Positions 53,719 to 61,625 of a stretch of DNA of 64,000 bases are shown here, one piece after another. The first letter of the stretch is position 1; each line of letters begins with the position of its first letter. Below the pieces are notes generated by a model. That model did no database searches. It was not told the DNA's origin and worked only from the letters and a program-made list of their open reading frames with translations. This DNA is from an uncultured Collinsella sp. (GTDB taxonomy: Bacteria; Actinomycetota; Coriobacteriia; Coriobacteriales; Coriobacteriaceae), in assembly GCA_958405565.1 (NCBI GenBank), contig CATYEN010000006.1, forward strand, positions 14,128 through 78,127, read 5' to 3'. A program made the position numbers and the translations under genes.

Positions 53719-54822
53719 ATGGCGACGATGAACGAAAAAGATTACTACGAGATTCTGGGTGTCTCCAAGGACGCCACCTCGCGTGATATTCAAAAGGCCT
53801 TCCAGCAAAAGGCCCGTAAGCTCCATCCGGACGTCAATAAAGAGCCGGATGCCGAGGAAAAGTTTAAAGAGGTTTCCGAGGCCTACGCCGTGCTTTCGGA
53901 TGAGCAAAAACGTGCGCGCTACGACGCCATGCGTTCTGGCAATCCCTTTGCCGGTGCTCCTACGGCTTCGCCCTATGGTGGCGGCTACGCCGGCAGCACG
54001 GGCTATGGCAATCCCTTTGAGGGCGGCTTTCCCTTTGGTGGCGCCTGGGGCCAGCAGCGTCGCGGCCAGGCTGCCTACAATCCCGAGAACGGCGCCAACG
54101 TGGTCGTCGATATCAAACTCGACGCCAAGGAGGCCAAGGGCGGTGCCCGCAAGACCGTCCGCTACACGCGCTTCGATACCTGTGGTCACTGCGGCGGCTC
54201 GGGCTCCGTTTCGTCCGAGCATGCACATACCTGCCCGAGCTGCGGTGGCCGCGGCCACATCGACGTCGACCTGTCCTTCCTGTTTGGTGCGGGCACGTTC
54301 CAGTCGGTCTGTCCCGAGTGCGGCGGTTCCGGTAAAGTCGTGGCCGATCCCTGCCCTGATTGCGGTGGCAGCGGTCGTACTCGCGTAACCTCCGAGCAGA
54401 CGATTGAGTTTCCTGCCGGCACGCACGATGGCGACGAGGTCCGCATTAGCGGCATGGGCCATGCTGGCACTAACGGTGCCGCGGGCGGCGACTTGGTCGG
54501 CCGCGCCCATGTTGAGGCCGAGCGCTTGGAAGGCAAGGCCCGTACTGGCTTTTACCTGATGGGCATCGTGGCGCCGTTTTTGGTGCTGTCGGCCATCTCG
54601 GGCGTGTTCTCGGCCTTTGCCGTGATGTGCTTTATCCCCTTTACCATGGGCCTGTTCATGGTGCTTTCGGACGGTGTGCTTCATCGCAGCCTGCTGTGGT
54701 GGAAGCGCGGTGCGATGCAGTTTGCCAACGGTTTTGCCAACGGCTTCATGTTCGCGCTCGTGTCGGTTTGGTTCGCAAGTTGCTCGCAACGGGCCATGCT
54801 TTCGCCGTACCAAATGCAATAA
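53719..54822 (+). CDS. DnaJ-like protein with C-terminal membrane segments
   Basis: DnaJ paralog, about 367 residues. N-terminal J domain with the HPD motif (KLHPDVNKE), a Gly/Phe/Tyr-rich linker, a zinc-finger domain with four CxxCxGxG-type units ([32 protein letters not shown]), and the first client-binding strands ([22 protein letters not shown]). Instead of the second C-terminal domain there are about three hydrophobic segments (about residues 275-350), so it may be membrane-anchored. ATG 53719 follows GCAGGAGG; ATG 53728 is possible. A TAGAAT -10 candidate lies at 53671. Confidence 0.88.
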   Translation: MATMNEKDYYEILGVSKDATSRDIQKAFQQKARKLHPDVNKEPDAEEKFKEVSEAYAVLSDEQKRARYDAMRSGNPFAGAPTASPYGGGYAGSTGYGNPFEGGFPFGGAWGQQRRGQAAYNPENGANVVVDIKLDAKEAKGGARKTVRYTRFDTCGHCGGSGSVSSEHAHTCPSCGGRGHIDVDLSFLFGAGTFQSVCPECGGSGKVVADPCPDCGGSGRTRVTSEQTIEFPAGTHDGDEVRISGMGHAGTNGAAGGDLVGRAHVEAERLEGKARTGFYLMGIVAPFLVLSAISGVFSAFAVMCFIPFTMGLFMVLSDGVLHRSLLWWKRGAMQFANGFANGFMFALVSVWFASCSQRAMLSPYQMQ

Positions 54823-54903
54823 CATCAAACCCTCTGTTTGCGGTCGGCCCAGCTTGGGTATAGGACGCACTGTGACAATAATGAAAGTCGGAAGGATTCG
54901 GTC

Positions 54904-56052
54904 GTGTCGGAAAATAGGGATTACTACGAGGTGCTTGGCGTCGACAGGGATGCCGACGCGCGGACGATCAAGCGTGCGTTTCTAAAGAAGGCCCGTACCG
55001 TACATCCGGATGTTTCGGACGATCCCGAGGCCGAGGCCAAGTTCAAGGAGCTCAACGAGGCCTATTCCGTTCTTTCCGATGAGCAGAAGCGTGCTAACTA
55101 CGACCGTTACGGCACTGCCGACGGCCCTGGTGGTTCGGGCTACGTCGATATCAACGATATCTTTGGTGGCATGGGCATGGACGACTTGTTCTCGTCGTTC
55201 TTTGGCGGTGGCGCCGGTGGTGGTGCCCGCAGCCGTCGTGAGCGTCGTCGCGGACGTGACATGGCCATCTCGCTTTCGGTGACGCTCGAGGAGGCGGCGC
55301 TCGGCTGCAAAAAGACGATCAGCTATGATCGCCTTGCTCCTTGCGAGGACTGCAACGGTACCGGTAAGGCCGAGGGTGCACAGGAAAAGCAGTGCAGTCG
55401 CTGCCACGGTACGGGCTACGTCACGACGGTTCAGCGATCGTTTTTGGGCCAGGTTCAGTCTTCCTCGCCTTGCCCCGACTGTCATGGCGAGGGCACGGTT
55501 GTCGACCATCCCTGCGAGACCTGCGACGGTCAGGGCCGTACGCCTTCGCACGAAAAGATCGACATCGATATTCCCGCCGGCGTTTCGACCGGTCGCCAGC
55601 TGCGTGTGAGTGGCTTTGGCGAGGCCGGCCTTCGCGGCGAGCCTTCGGGCGACCTGATTGTCAACGTGCGCGTTGCCGACCATGAGCGCTTTAAGCGCAA
55701 CGGTGACGACCTGTACCTGGTGAGCGATATCTCGATTGCGCAGGCTGCGCTTGGCTGCGAGATCGAGGTCGAGGGCATTTTGCCCGACGAGGTCGTTAAG
55801 GTGACGGTTCCCGCCGGCGCCCAGTACGGCGACACCGTGAGCGTCAATAATTACGGCATGCCGCGCATTGGCGGTGGCGGTTCGCGTGGCCGCCTGATCG
55901 TGCAACTGCGCGTGGTCGTTCCCACCAATCTTTCCAATAAGCAACGCGAGCTGCTCCGTGCTTTTGCCGATGAGATGGGCGATGACGTCGCTTCCGGAAA
56001 GAAGTCGGTGACCGACCGTATCAAGAGTGCCCTCGACGATATCCTCGATTAA
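54904..56052 (+). CDS. dnaJ: Chaperone protein DnaJ
   Basis: Hsp40 co-chaperone that delivers clients to DnaK. About 382 residues: J domain with HPD (TVHPDVSDD), a Gly-rich linker, a zinc-finger domain with CEDCNGTG, CSRCHGTG, CPDCHGEG and CETCDGQG, and two complete beta-sandwich C-terminal domains, ending VVPTNLSNKQRELLRAFADEMG. GTG 54904 follows GGAAGGA by 7 bases. It is the full-length paralog of the gene just upstream and lies before mtaB. Confidence 0.95.
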   Translation: MSENRDYYEVLGVDRDADARTIKRAFLKKARTVHPDVSDDPEAEAKFKELNEAYSVLSDEQKRANYDRYGTADGPGGSGYVDINDIFGGMGMDDLFSSFFGGGAGGGARSRRERRRGRDMAISLSVTLEEAALGCKKTISYDRLAPCEDCNGTGKAEGAQEKQCSRCHGTGYVTTVQRSFLGQVQSSSPCPDCHGEGTVVDHPCETCDGQGRTPSHEKIDIDIPAGVSTGRQLRVSGFGEAGLRGEPSGDLIVNVRVADHERFKRNGDDLYLVSDISIAQAALGCEIEVEGILPDEVVKVTVPAGAQYGDTVSVNNYGMPRIGGGGSRGRLIVQLRVVVPTNLSNKQRELLRAFADEMGDDVASGKKSVTDRIKSALDDILD

Positions 56053-56061
56053 GGAGCCCGC

Positions 56062-57354
56062 GTGCTCGCACCCCATATTTCCGTCGTCAACCTCGGCTGC
56101 CGTGTCAACCGGGTTGAGTCTGACCGTATCACCGCCGATCTTATGCGCCTGGGTTTTGCTATGGTGGAGCCCCACGATGCCGATCTGATCGTCATTAACA
56201 CCTGTGCCGTTACGGGCGAGGCCGAGGCCAAGACCCGTAAGGCCGTCCGTCATGCGCTGGCCCATCCAAACGAGCCTTATGTGCTCGTGACCGGTTGCGT
56301 GGTCAATTTGCATCCCGAGGAGCTGTTGGAGCTTTCGGATCGCGTGATCGCCGAGCCGTCCAAGATCGATGTCGCCGAACGTGTCTGCGAGGTGCTGGGC
56401 GTTGAGTCCGATAGCGTTCCCGCCTGCAGCGATGGCGAGGTGGTCGATGCGCTCGGTCGTTCGCGGCTGGGCGTGAAGATCCAGGATGGCTGCAACCATC
56501 GCTGCGCCTATTGCATTGTGTGGAAGGCGCGCGGCCCCGAGCGCTCCGTGCCCGTCGAGTCCGTTCTCGAACAGGTGCGCGAAGCCCAGGAGGCCGGCGT
56601 GCCCGAGGTGGTGCTGACCGGTGTGAACCTGGGTGCCTACGATGGCAAGAGCGCGACCGACGAGCATGTCGAAATCGATGAGCTGCTCGAGGCCATCATG
56701 GAGCGCACGACTATTGCGCATGTGCGCATTTCCTCGGTCGAACCCATGGATATCTCTGAGCGCCTGCTTAAGGTTATGGCGCGCTATCCGCAGCGTATTG
56801 CCCCGTTTTTGCACCTGCCCGTGCAGTCCGGCTGTACGGCGACGCTGCATCGCATGGGTCGTCCCTATAGTGCCGAGGCCTTTGAGGACACGGTGCGCAT
56901 GATTCGCGCCATCCTGCCGCAGGCGTCTCTTTCGTGCGACGTCATCGTCGGTTTTCCTGGTGAGACGGACGAGGAGTTCGAGGAGTCGCTGGCGCTGTGC
57001 CGCCGTGTGGGTTTCTCGCGTATGCACGTGTTCCGCTATAGCAAGCGTCCCGGTACCCTTGCTGCCGACATGCCCGACCAGGTGCCGCCCGAGGTTATGG
57101 CCGAGCGCAGCCGTCGTATGCGAGACACGGCGCAGGAGCTCGCTATTGCCGATGCTCGTCGTCGCGTGGGCACTGTCGAGCGTGCCGTGCTCGAGTATGG
57201 TGACAGCCTGACGCTCGGTTCGTTCCATCATGCCCGTCTTGACGATACCTGTGGACTTACAGCCCCGTGCCTACTCGATGTTGCTATCATCGGAGTCGAT
57301 GATTCCGGCTTGGTCCATGCGCGCAGGGAGGTCCATGGAAGCCTCGAAGATTAG
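56062..57354 (+). CDS. mtaB: Threonylcarbamoyladenosine tRNA methylthiotransferase MtaB
   Basis: Radical SAM enzyme that adds a methylthio group to t6A37 of tRNA. N-terminal UPF0004 domain with cluster Cys in NLGCRVNR, NTCAVTGEAEAKT and VTGCVV, and radical SAM motif CNHRCAYCIVW. A TRAM-like C-terminal domain ends the protein. 430 residues. GTG 56062 follows AAGGAG. The last 20 bp overlap phoH. The dnaJ-mtaB-phoH-ybeY neighbourhood is conserved in Gram-positives. Confidence 0.94.
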   Translation: MLAPHISVVNLGCRVNRVESDRITADLMRLGFAMVEPHDADLIVINTCAVTGEAEAKTRKAVRHALAHPNEPYVLVTGCVVNLHPEELLELSDRVIAEPSKIDVAERVCEVLGVESDSVPACSDGEVVDALGRSRLGVKIQDGCNHRCAYCIVWKARGPERSVPVESVLEQVREAQEAGVPEVVLTGVNLGAYDGKSATDEHVEIDELLEAIMERTTIAHVRISSVEPMDISERLLKVMARYPQRIAPFLHLPVQSGCTATLHRMGRPYSAEAFEDTVRMIRAILPQASLSCDVIVGFPGETDEEFEESLALCRRVGFSRMHVFRYSKRPGTLAADMPDQVPPEVMAERSRRMRDTAQELAIADARRRVGTVERAVLEYGDSLTLGSFHHARLDDTCGLTAPCLLDVAIIGVDDSGLVHARREVHGSLED

Positions 57355-58321
57355 ACTTACCGTTCCCGAGGGAATTGATCCCTCGTGCGTTTTGGGCGCC
57401 GGCGACGGCGTCCTTCGTGCACTCGAGAGCTTGGTTCGCGCCCATGTGGTCGCCCGTGGCGATAGCATCGCCGTGAGCGGTGACCCGGACGAGGTCGAAC
57501 TCGTGGCTCGCTTTTTCGAACATGCTTTTCGCGAGGCGGCGGCCGGTCGTACCCTGTCTGCCGACGATGTCTCTCGCTGCCTGGCCGTCTTGCGCGATGG
57601 TGAGCACGAGGCTACGTCGCTTCGCGATGACGTGCTGCTTTCGTATCGCGGTCGCGTCATTCGCCCCAAGACGCTCGGGCAAAAGCGCTATGTGGATGCC
57701 ATTCGCTCGCATACCATCACCTTTGGCTTGGGTCCTGCCGGTACCGGTAAGACCTATCTGGCCATGGCGCTCGCCGTTGCCGCGCTCAAGCGCCATGAGG
57801 TGGGCCGTTTGATCTTGACGCGTCCTGTTGTCGAGGCGGGGGAGAACCTGGGCTTTTTGCCTGGCACCCTCGAGGAAAAGATCGATCCGTACATGCGTCC
57901 GCTCTACGACGCCCTTTTTGACATGATGGATCGCGAGCGCACCGATGAGCTTATGGAGCGCGGCGTGATCGAGATCGCCCCGCTTGCCTATATGCGCGGT
58001 CGTACGCTGAGCGATGCTTTCGTGGTGCTCGACGAGGCGCAAAATACTACGCCCGAGCAGATGAAGATGTTCCTGACACGCCTTGGATTCAACTCCAAGT
58101 TCGTGATTACCGGCGACCTCAGTCAGCGCGACCTGGTGGGTCGTCGTGGTGGCTTGGCGGATGTTGAGAAGATTTTGGGCCGTGTCGACGATGTGGCGTT
58201 TGCACACCTGGAGCGCGCCGACGTGGTGCGCCATGCCCTAGTGGGTCGTATCGTTGAGGCATATGATGCTTATGATGACGTGCGCGAGCAGCGCTCGCGC
58301 GACCGAAAGGAGTCCCGTTGA
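57335..58321 (+). CDS. phoH: PhoH family ATPase
   Basis: PhoH-like P-loop ATPase, implicated in RNA metabolism. About 328 residues. A KH-like N-terminal part precedes RPKTLGQKRYVDAIR and the Walker A motif FGLGPAGTGKTYLAMALAV, then RPVVEAGENLGFLPG and Walker B FVVLDEAQNTTPEQMKMFLTR with SKFVITGDLSQRDL. ATG 57335 has GGGAGG ahead. It overlaps mtaB by 20 bp and the ybeY start by 4. Confidence 0.94.
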   Translation: MEASKIRLTVPEGIDPSCVLGAGDGVLRALESLVRAHVVARGDSIAVSGDPDEVELVARFFEHAFREAAAGRTLSADDVSRCLAVLRDGEHEATSLRDDVLLSYRGRVIRPKTLGQKRYVDAIRSHTITFGLGPAGTGKTYLAMALAVAALKRHEVGRLILTRPVVEAGENLGFLPGTLEEKIDPYMRPLYDALFDMMDRERTDELMERGVIEIAPLAYMRGRTLSDAFVVLDEAQNTTPEQMKMFLTRLGFNSKFVITGDLSQRDLVGRRGGLADVEKILGRVDDVAFAHLERADVVRHALVGRIVEAYDAYDDVREQRSRDRKESR

Positions 58322-58827
58322 GTGTATTGATCAGCAACGATGCCGAGCTCGATACGCTGCTCGACGCGCAGGAGGTGGAGCACATCTGCGAGGTTGTGCT
58401 TGCCGCCGAGGGCGTTGAACGTGAAGTCGAGATTTCCCTTTCGTATGTCGACGAGGACGAGATGCACGAGCTCAACCACGAGTGGCGTGGCATCGACCGC
58501 ACCACCGATGTGCTCTCGTTTGAATGCGACTCGGCCTTTGACGAGGATATTCCCGCCGACGAGACGCTCGAGCTCGGCGATATCATCTTGGCCCCGCAGG
58601 TCATTGCCCGTCAGGCCCCCGGCTTTGGCAATAGCCCTGCCGACGAGTGCCGCCTGATGCTCGTACACGGCATGCTACACCTGCTGGGGTATGACCATAT
58701 CGAGGACGACGAGGCCGAGGTCATGGAGGCCCGCGAGGACGCTATCCTGCGCGATCTGGCGCTCGAGCGCGGCGAGGACCCCAAACTCGTTCACGTCGGC
58801 CCCATCACCAATCATGCCCACGACTAG
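58318..58827 (+). CDS. ybeY: Endoribonuclease YbeY
   Basis: Metal-dependent RNase for 16S rRNA 3' processing and ribosome quality control. The zinc motif HGMLHLLGYDH is complete, and NHEWRGIDRTTDVLSFE is the usual upstream box. 169 residues. The start is TTG 58318, overlapping the phoH stop, with AAAGGAG ahead. It belongs to the phoH-ybeY-dgkA-era-recO string. Confidence 0.95.
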   Translation: MSVLISNDAELDTLLDAQEVEHICEVVLAAEGVEREVEISLSYVDEDEMHELNHEWRGIDRTTDVLSFECDSAFDEDIPADETLELGDIILAPQVIARQAPGFGNSPADECRLMLVHGMLHLLGYDHIEDDEAEVMEAREDAILRDLALERGEDPKLVHVGPITNHAHD

Positions 58828-58836
58828 GAGCCGCTT

Positions 58837-59214
58837 ATGATTCCCGGATCGAACAAGGACCATCCGTCCTTTTTAAAGTCGTTCTCCTACGCCATGGAGG
58901 GCTTCGTCACCGCCGTCAAGACCGAGCGCAACATTAAGGTTATGCTCGTAGCGGGCGTGTGCACCATCATTGCCGGCTGCATCGTGGGGCTCGACATTGC
59001 CGAGTGGGCCACGATTATCATCTGCTGCGGCCTGGTGATTCACGGCGAGCTGTGCAATACCGCCATGGAGGCCATTGTCGATCTGGCGACCCAGGAGCTC
59101 CATCCGCTGGCAAAACGCGCCAAGGACATCGCCGCCGCCTCGGTATACGTACTTTCAATCACCGCCGCGATTGTGGGCTTGCTGGTATTTGCCCACGCGC
59201 TCGGCTTTATTTAG
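58837..59214 (+). CDS. dgkA: Diacylglycerol/undecaprenol kinase
   Basis: Small three-helix membrane kinase; the Gram-positive members mainly phosphorylate undecaprenol for lipid-carrier recycling. The active-site box GELCNTAMEAIVDLATQELHPLAKRAKDIAAASV is complete, with three membrane helices. 125 residues. ATG 58837 follows TAGGAG. It lies between ybeY and era, the usual place. Confidence 0.94.
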   Translation: MIPGSNKDHPSFLKSFSYAMEGFVTAVKTERNIKVMLVAGVCTIIAGCIVGLDIAEWATIIICCGLVIHGELCNTAMEAIVDLATQELHPLAKRAKDIAAASVYVLSITAAIVGLLVFAHALGFI

Positions 59215-59226
59215 AAAGGGATTCTC

Positions 59227-60294
59227 ATGTCCGACAATATGCAGCCTATCGATGAAATTTTGGACGACGAGTCCCCGGATGCTAAGGCGACCGAGGCCTA
59301 TGAGGAAGTCGAGGAGTTCGACCCGTTTGAGGGCATGAGCGACGAGGAACTCGACGCCCTGTGCGACGAGGACGACAGCCTCGCGGGCTTTGGCGACGTT
59401 GAGCCCGGTTTCCGCAGTGGCTTCGTGGCCTTGGTCGGCCGCCCCAACGCCGGTAAGTCAACGCTGCTCAACGCCTGCTATGGCAAAAAGGTCGCCATCA
59501 CCTCGCCGGTGGCCCAGACGACCCGCCGTCGCATGCGCGCCGTCGTCAACCGCCCCGGCTACCAGCTGGTCTTTGTCGATACCCCGGGTATCCACAAGCC
59601 CAAGGACGGTCTAGGGTCCGAGCTCAACAAGAGCGCGCTGTTCGAGCTGAACGATGTCGATGTTGTCGCGTTTTTGATTGATGCCACTAAACCGATCGGC
59701 AGGGGAGACGCCTGGGTTGCCGAGCGTGTCAAGAATGCCCGTTCCAAGAAGGTCCTGGTGCTCACCAAGGCCGATGAAGCCGACCCCGCACAGGTCATGG
59801 AGCAGCTTAAGGCCGCCCACGAGCTTATGGAATATGACGACGAGATCGTGACGTCGTCGGTCAAGAACTTTAACGTCGATGCCTTCATCGAGACCGTTGC
59901 GCACTTTTTGCCCGAGGGTCCGCGTTGGTTCCCCGAGGACATGGGTACCGACGCTTCCGATGAGACGCTCGTTGCCGAGTTTGTGCGCGAGAAGGTCTTG
60001 CGCCGCACCCGTGATGAGATCCCGCACTCCGTGGGCGTGATTTGCGATGCGCTTGAGCAGACCAAGAAGGTGCTGCGCGTGCACGCCACCATTTACGTCG
60101 AGCGCGAGGGCCAAAAGGGCATCATCATCGGCAAGGGCGGCGAGATGATCAAACATATCGGCATCGACGCCCGTCGCGACCTTGAGCGCATCTTTGGCAC
60201 CCAGGTCTTTTTGGAGCTGGACGTGAAGGTCAAGGCCGGCTGGCGTGACGACGAGGCCCAGATTCGCCGCTTTGGCTATAACGCCGAGGATTAG
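59227..60294 (+). CDS. era: GTPase Era with acidic N-terminal extension
   Basis: GTPase that matures the 16S rRNA 3' end. Walker A LVGRPNAGKSTLLNACYG, VAQTTRRRMR, DTPGIHKPK and the NKxD-equivalent LTKADEADPA are seen, and the KH domain follows (KGIIIGKGGEMIKHIGIDARRDLERIFG). 355 residues, about 55 more than typical, because of an Asp/Glu-rich N-terminal extension (about residues 1-62). ATG 59227 has AAAGGGA ahead. recO follows 15 bp on. Confidence 0.95.
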   Translation: MSDNMQPIDEILDDESPDAKATEAYEEVEEFDPFEGMSDEELDALCDEDDSLAGFGDVEPGFRSGFVALVGRPNAGKSTLLNACYGKKVAITSPVAQTTRRRMRAVVNRPGYQLVFVDTPGIHKPKDGLGSELNKSALFELNDVDVVAFLIDATKPIGRGDAWVAERVKNARSKKVLVLTKADEADPAQVMEQLKAAHELMEYDDEIVTSSVKNFNVDAFIETVAHFLPEGPRWFPEDMGTDASDETLVAEFVREKVLRRTRDEIPHSVGVICDALEQTKKVLRVHATIYVEREGQKGIIIGKGGEMIKHIGIDARRDLERIFGTQVFLELDVKVKAGWRDDEAQIRRFGYNAED

Positions 60295-60309
60295 GGACAC
60301 GCGGCGCGA

Positions 60310-61059
60310 ATGGCAGGTTCTCGTACATATCGCACGAAAGTGCTCGTGCTCGATAAGACGAAGCTCAAAGAGACGGACCTGATCCTGACGATGCTTGACG
60401 AGCGGGGTCGGCAGGTTCGTGCCGTGGCAAAGGGCGCCCGCAAACCCGGCGGACGCCTGGCTGCGCGCTGCGAGATGTTCTGTACCGTTGATCTGCTGCT
60501 TGCGCATGGACGGTCGCTCGACGTGGTTTCCCAGGCCGAGCTTATGGAGGCGCCGCTCGGCGCCGCGCCCGATTACGAGATGACATGCGCCGCAAGCGCG
60601 ATCGCCGAGGTCGCGCGCGTGTGCTCGTTCGAGGACGCCGAGGACCCGTTTACCTTTGCCATAACGCAGCGAGCGCTTGCCCTGGTGGGCAGCGGGCTCG
60701 ACGCGGCACATATGGATCTACTTGTGGCGGCATATGTCTTTAAGCTGCTGTCGCACGTTGGCTATCGACCCGATTTTTCGGCCTGCGTGCTGTGCGGTGA
60801 CCCCATGCTGTCGTATTTTTCACCCCAGGCGGGCGGTCTTATGTGCGGGTCGTGCGCGTCGAGCGTGCCCGGTGCCGAGCTGGTCTCGACCGGTGAGGTC
60901 GCATGGCTGCGCGCCCTCATGTCCATGACCTTCGATGCGCTCATGGCCGAGAGGGTCGACCCCCATACCGCTGCCTTTTTGCTGGGACTTTCGCACGTGT
61001 GGGCTGCGACGCACACCGATCAACGTCTCCGTGCGATGGAATTCATGTTGGGTCGGTGA
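60310..61059 (+). CDS. recO: DNA repair protein RecO
   Basis: Mediator that loads RecA on SSB-coated DNA in the RecFOR path. N-terminal OB fold (RTKVLVLDKTKLKETDLILTMLDERGRQVRAVAKGARKPGGRL) and a helical C-terminal part with a zinc-type CVLCGDP and MCGSCA pair. 249 residues. ATG 60310 has little Shine-Dalgarno; it is 15 bp after era and probably coupled. Last gene of this string. Confidence 0.93.
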   Translation: MAGSRTYRTKVLVLDKTKLKETDLILTMLDERGRQVRAVAKGARKPGGRLAARCEMFCTVDLLLAHGRSLDVVSQAELMEAPLGAAPDYEMTCAASAIAEVARVCSFEDAEDPFTFAITQRALALVGSGLDAAHMDLLVAAYVFKLLSHVGYRPDFSACVLCGDPMLSYFSPQAGGLMCGSCASSVPGAELVSTGEVAWLRALMSMTFDALMAERVDPHTAAFLLGLSHVWAATHTDQRLRAMEFMLGR

Positions 61060-61197
61060 TGATGCGCAGGCGCGGGCTGCTTGTGGTAACATACCGACCT
61101 GTTGGTACCTCGACCTTGGATGCTCGCTCCACCGGCGGCTTCCCAGTCCGAGGCGAATAGCGTCGCCCGCGGGCGACAAGAAGCGAAAGGTGAAACA
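61060..61197 (+). promoter_or_regulatory. rpsO leader region with a 16-bp palindrome
   Basis: The 138-bp gap before rpsO holds a perfect 16-bp palindrome, GTCGCCCGCGGGCGAC (61162-61177), just ahead of the Shine-Dalgarno, and a looser inverted repeat around GGTAAC/GTTGGTACC (61085-61110). It may take part in S15 autoregulation, which is common, but the structure is not one I can match. Confidence 0.4.
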
Positions 61198-61476
61198 ATG
61201 ACTGTTTCCAAAGAGCGCAAGGCGGAGCTGACTGCCCAGTTCGGTAACACCCCGGTCGACACCGGCAACCCCAAGGTTCAGGTCGCCATCCTGACCGAGC
61301 GCATCAAGGAGCTGACCGAGCACATGAAGTCCCACCAGAAGGACTTCCACACCCGTCGTGGCCTGCTCATGCTCGTCGGCCGCCGTCGTCGTCTTCTCTC
61401 CTACATCAAGAAGAACGACATCGTCGAGTATCGTGAGCTCATCAAGGCTCTGGGCATCCGCGACAACATCCAGTAG
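61198..61476 (+). CDS. rpsO: 30S ribosomal protein S15
   Basis: Primary 16S rRNA-binding protein. QVAILTERIKELTEHMKSHQKDFHTRRGLLMLVGRRRRLLSYIK is the family signature. 92 residues. ATG 61198 follows GAAAGGTGA. It lies just before pnp, the common pairing, but a terminator separates them. Confidence 0.97.
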   Translation: MTVSKERKAELTAQFGNTPVDTGNPKVQVAILTERIKELTEHMKSHQKDFHTRRGLLMLVGRRRRLLSYIKKNDIVEYRELIKALGIRDNIQ

Positions 61477-61491
61477 GATTTGTACATGCTA

Positions 61492-61522
61492 AGAGCGTCC
61501 TGCGCAGCGGGGCGCTCTTTTT
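61492..61522 (+). terminator. Rho-independent terminator after rpsO
   Basis: AGAGCGTCC (61492-61500) pairs with GGGCGCTCT (61510-61518) with one wobble, followed by TTTT. Confidence 0.85.
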
Positions 61523-61625
61523 GTGTAAGGGCGCGAACAATCACGCTCTGAAGCGTGGCGGGGGCAGGGGGCCCGCGTCACATGAGAAGCCTGCAGGCAA
61601 GGGGCCTGTGGGGTAAAGGAGAACA
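61523..61625 (+). promoter_or_regulatory. pnp leader with two hairpins
   Basis: CACGCT/AGCGTG (around 61541-61556) and a longer imperfect stem around CTGCAGGC/GCCTGTGG (61590-61612) precede the pnp Shine-Dalgarno AAAGGAG. Elsewhere pnp leaders are processed by RNase III and PNPase; a similar role here is only an inference. Confidence 0.35.
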
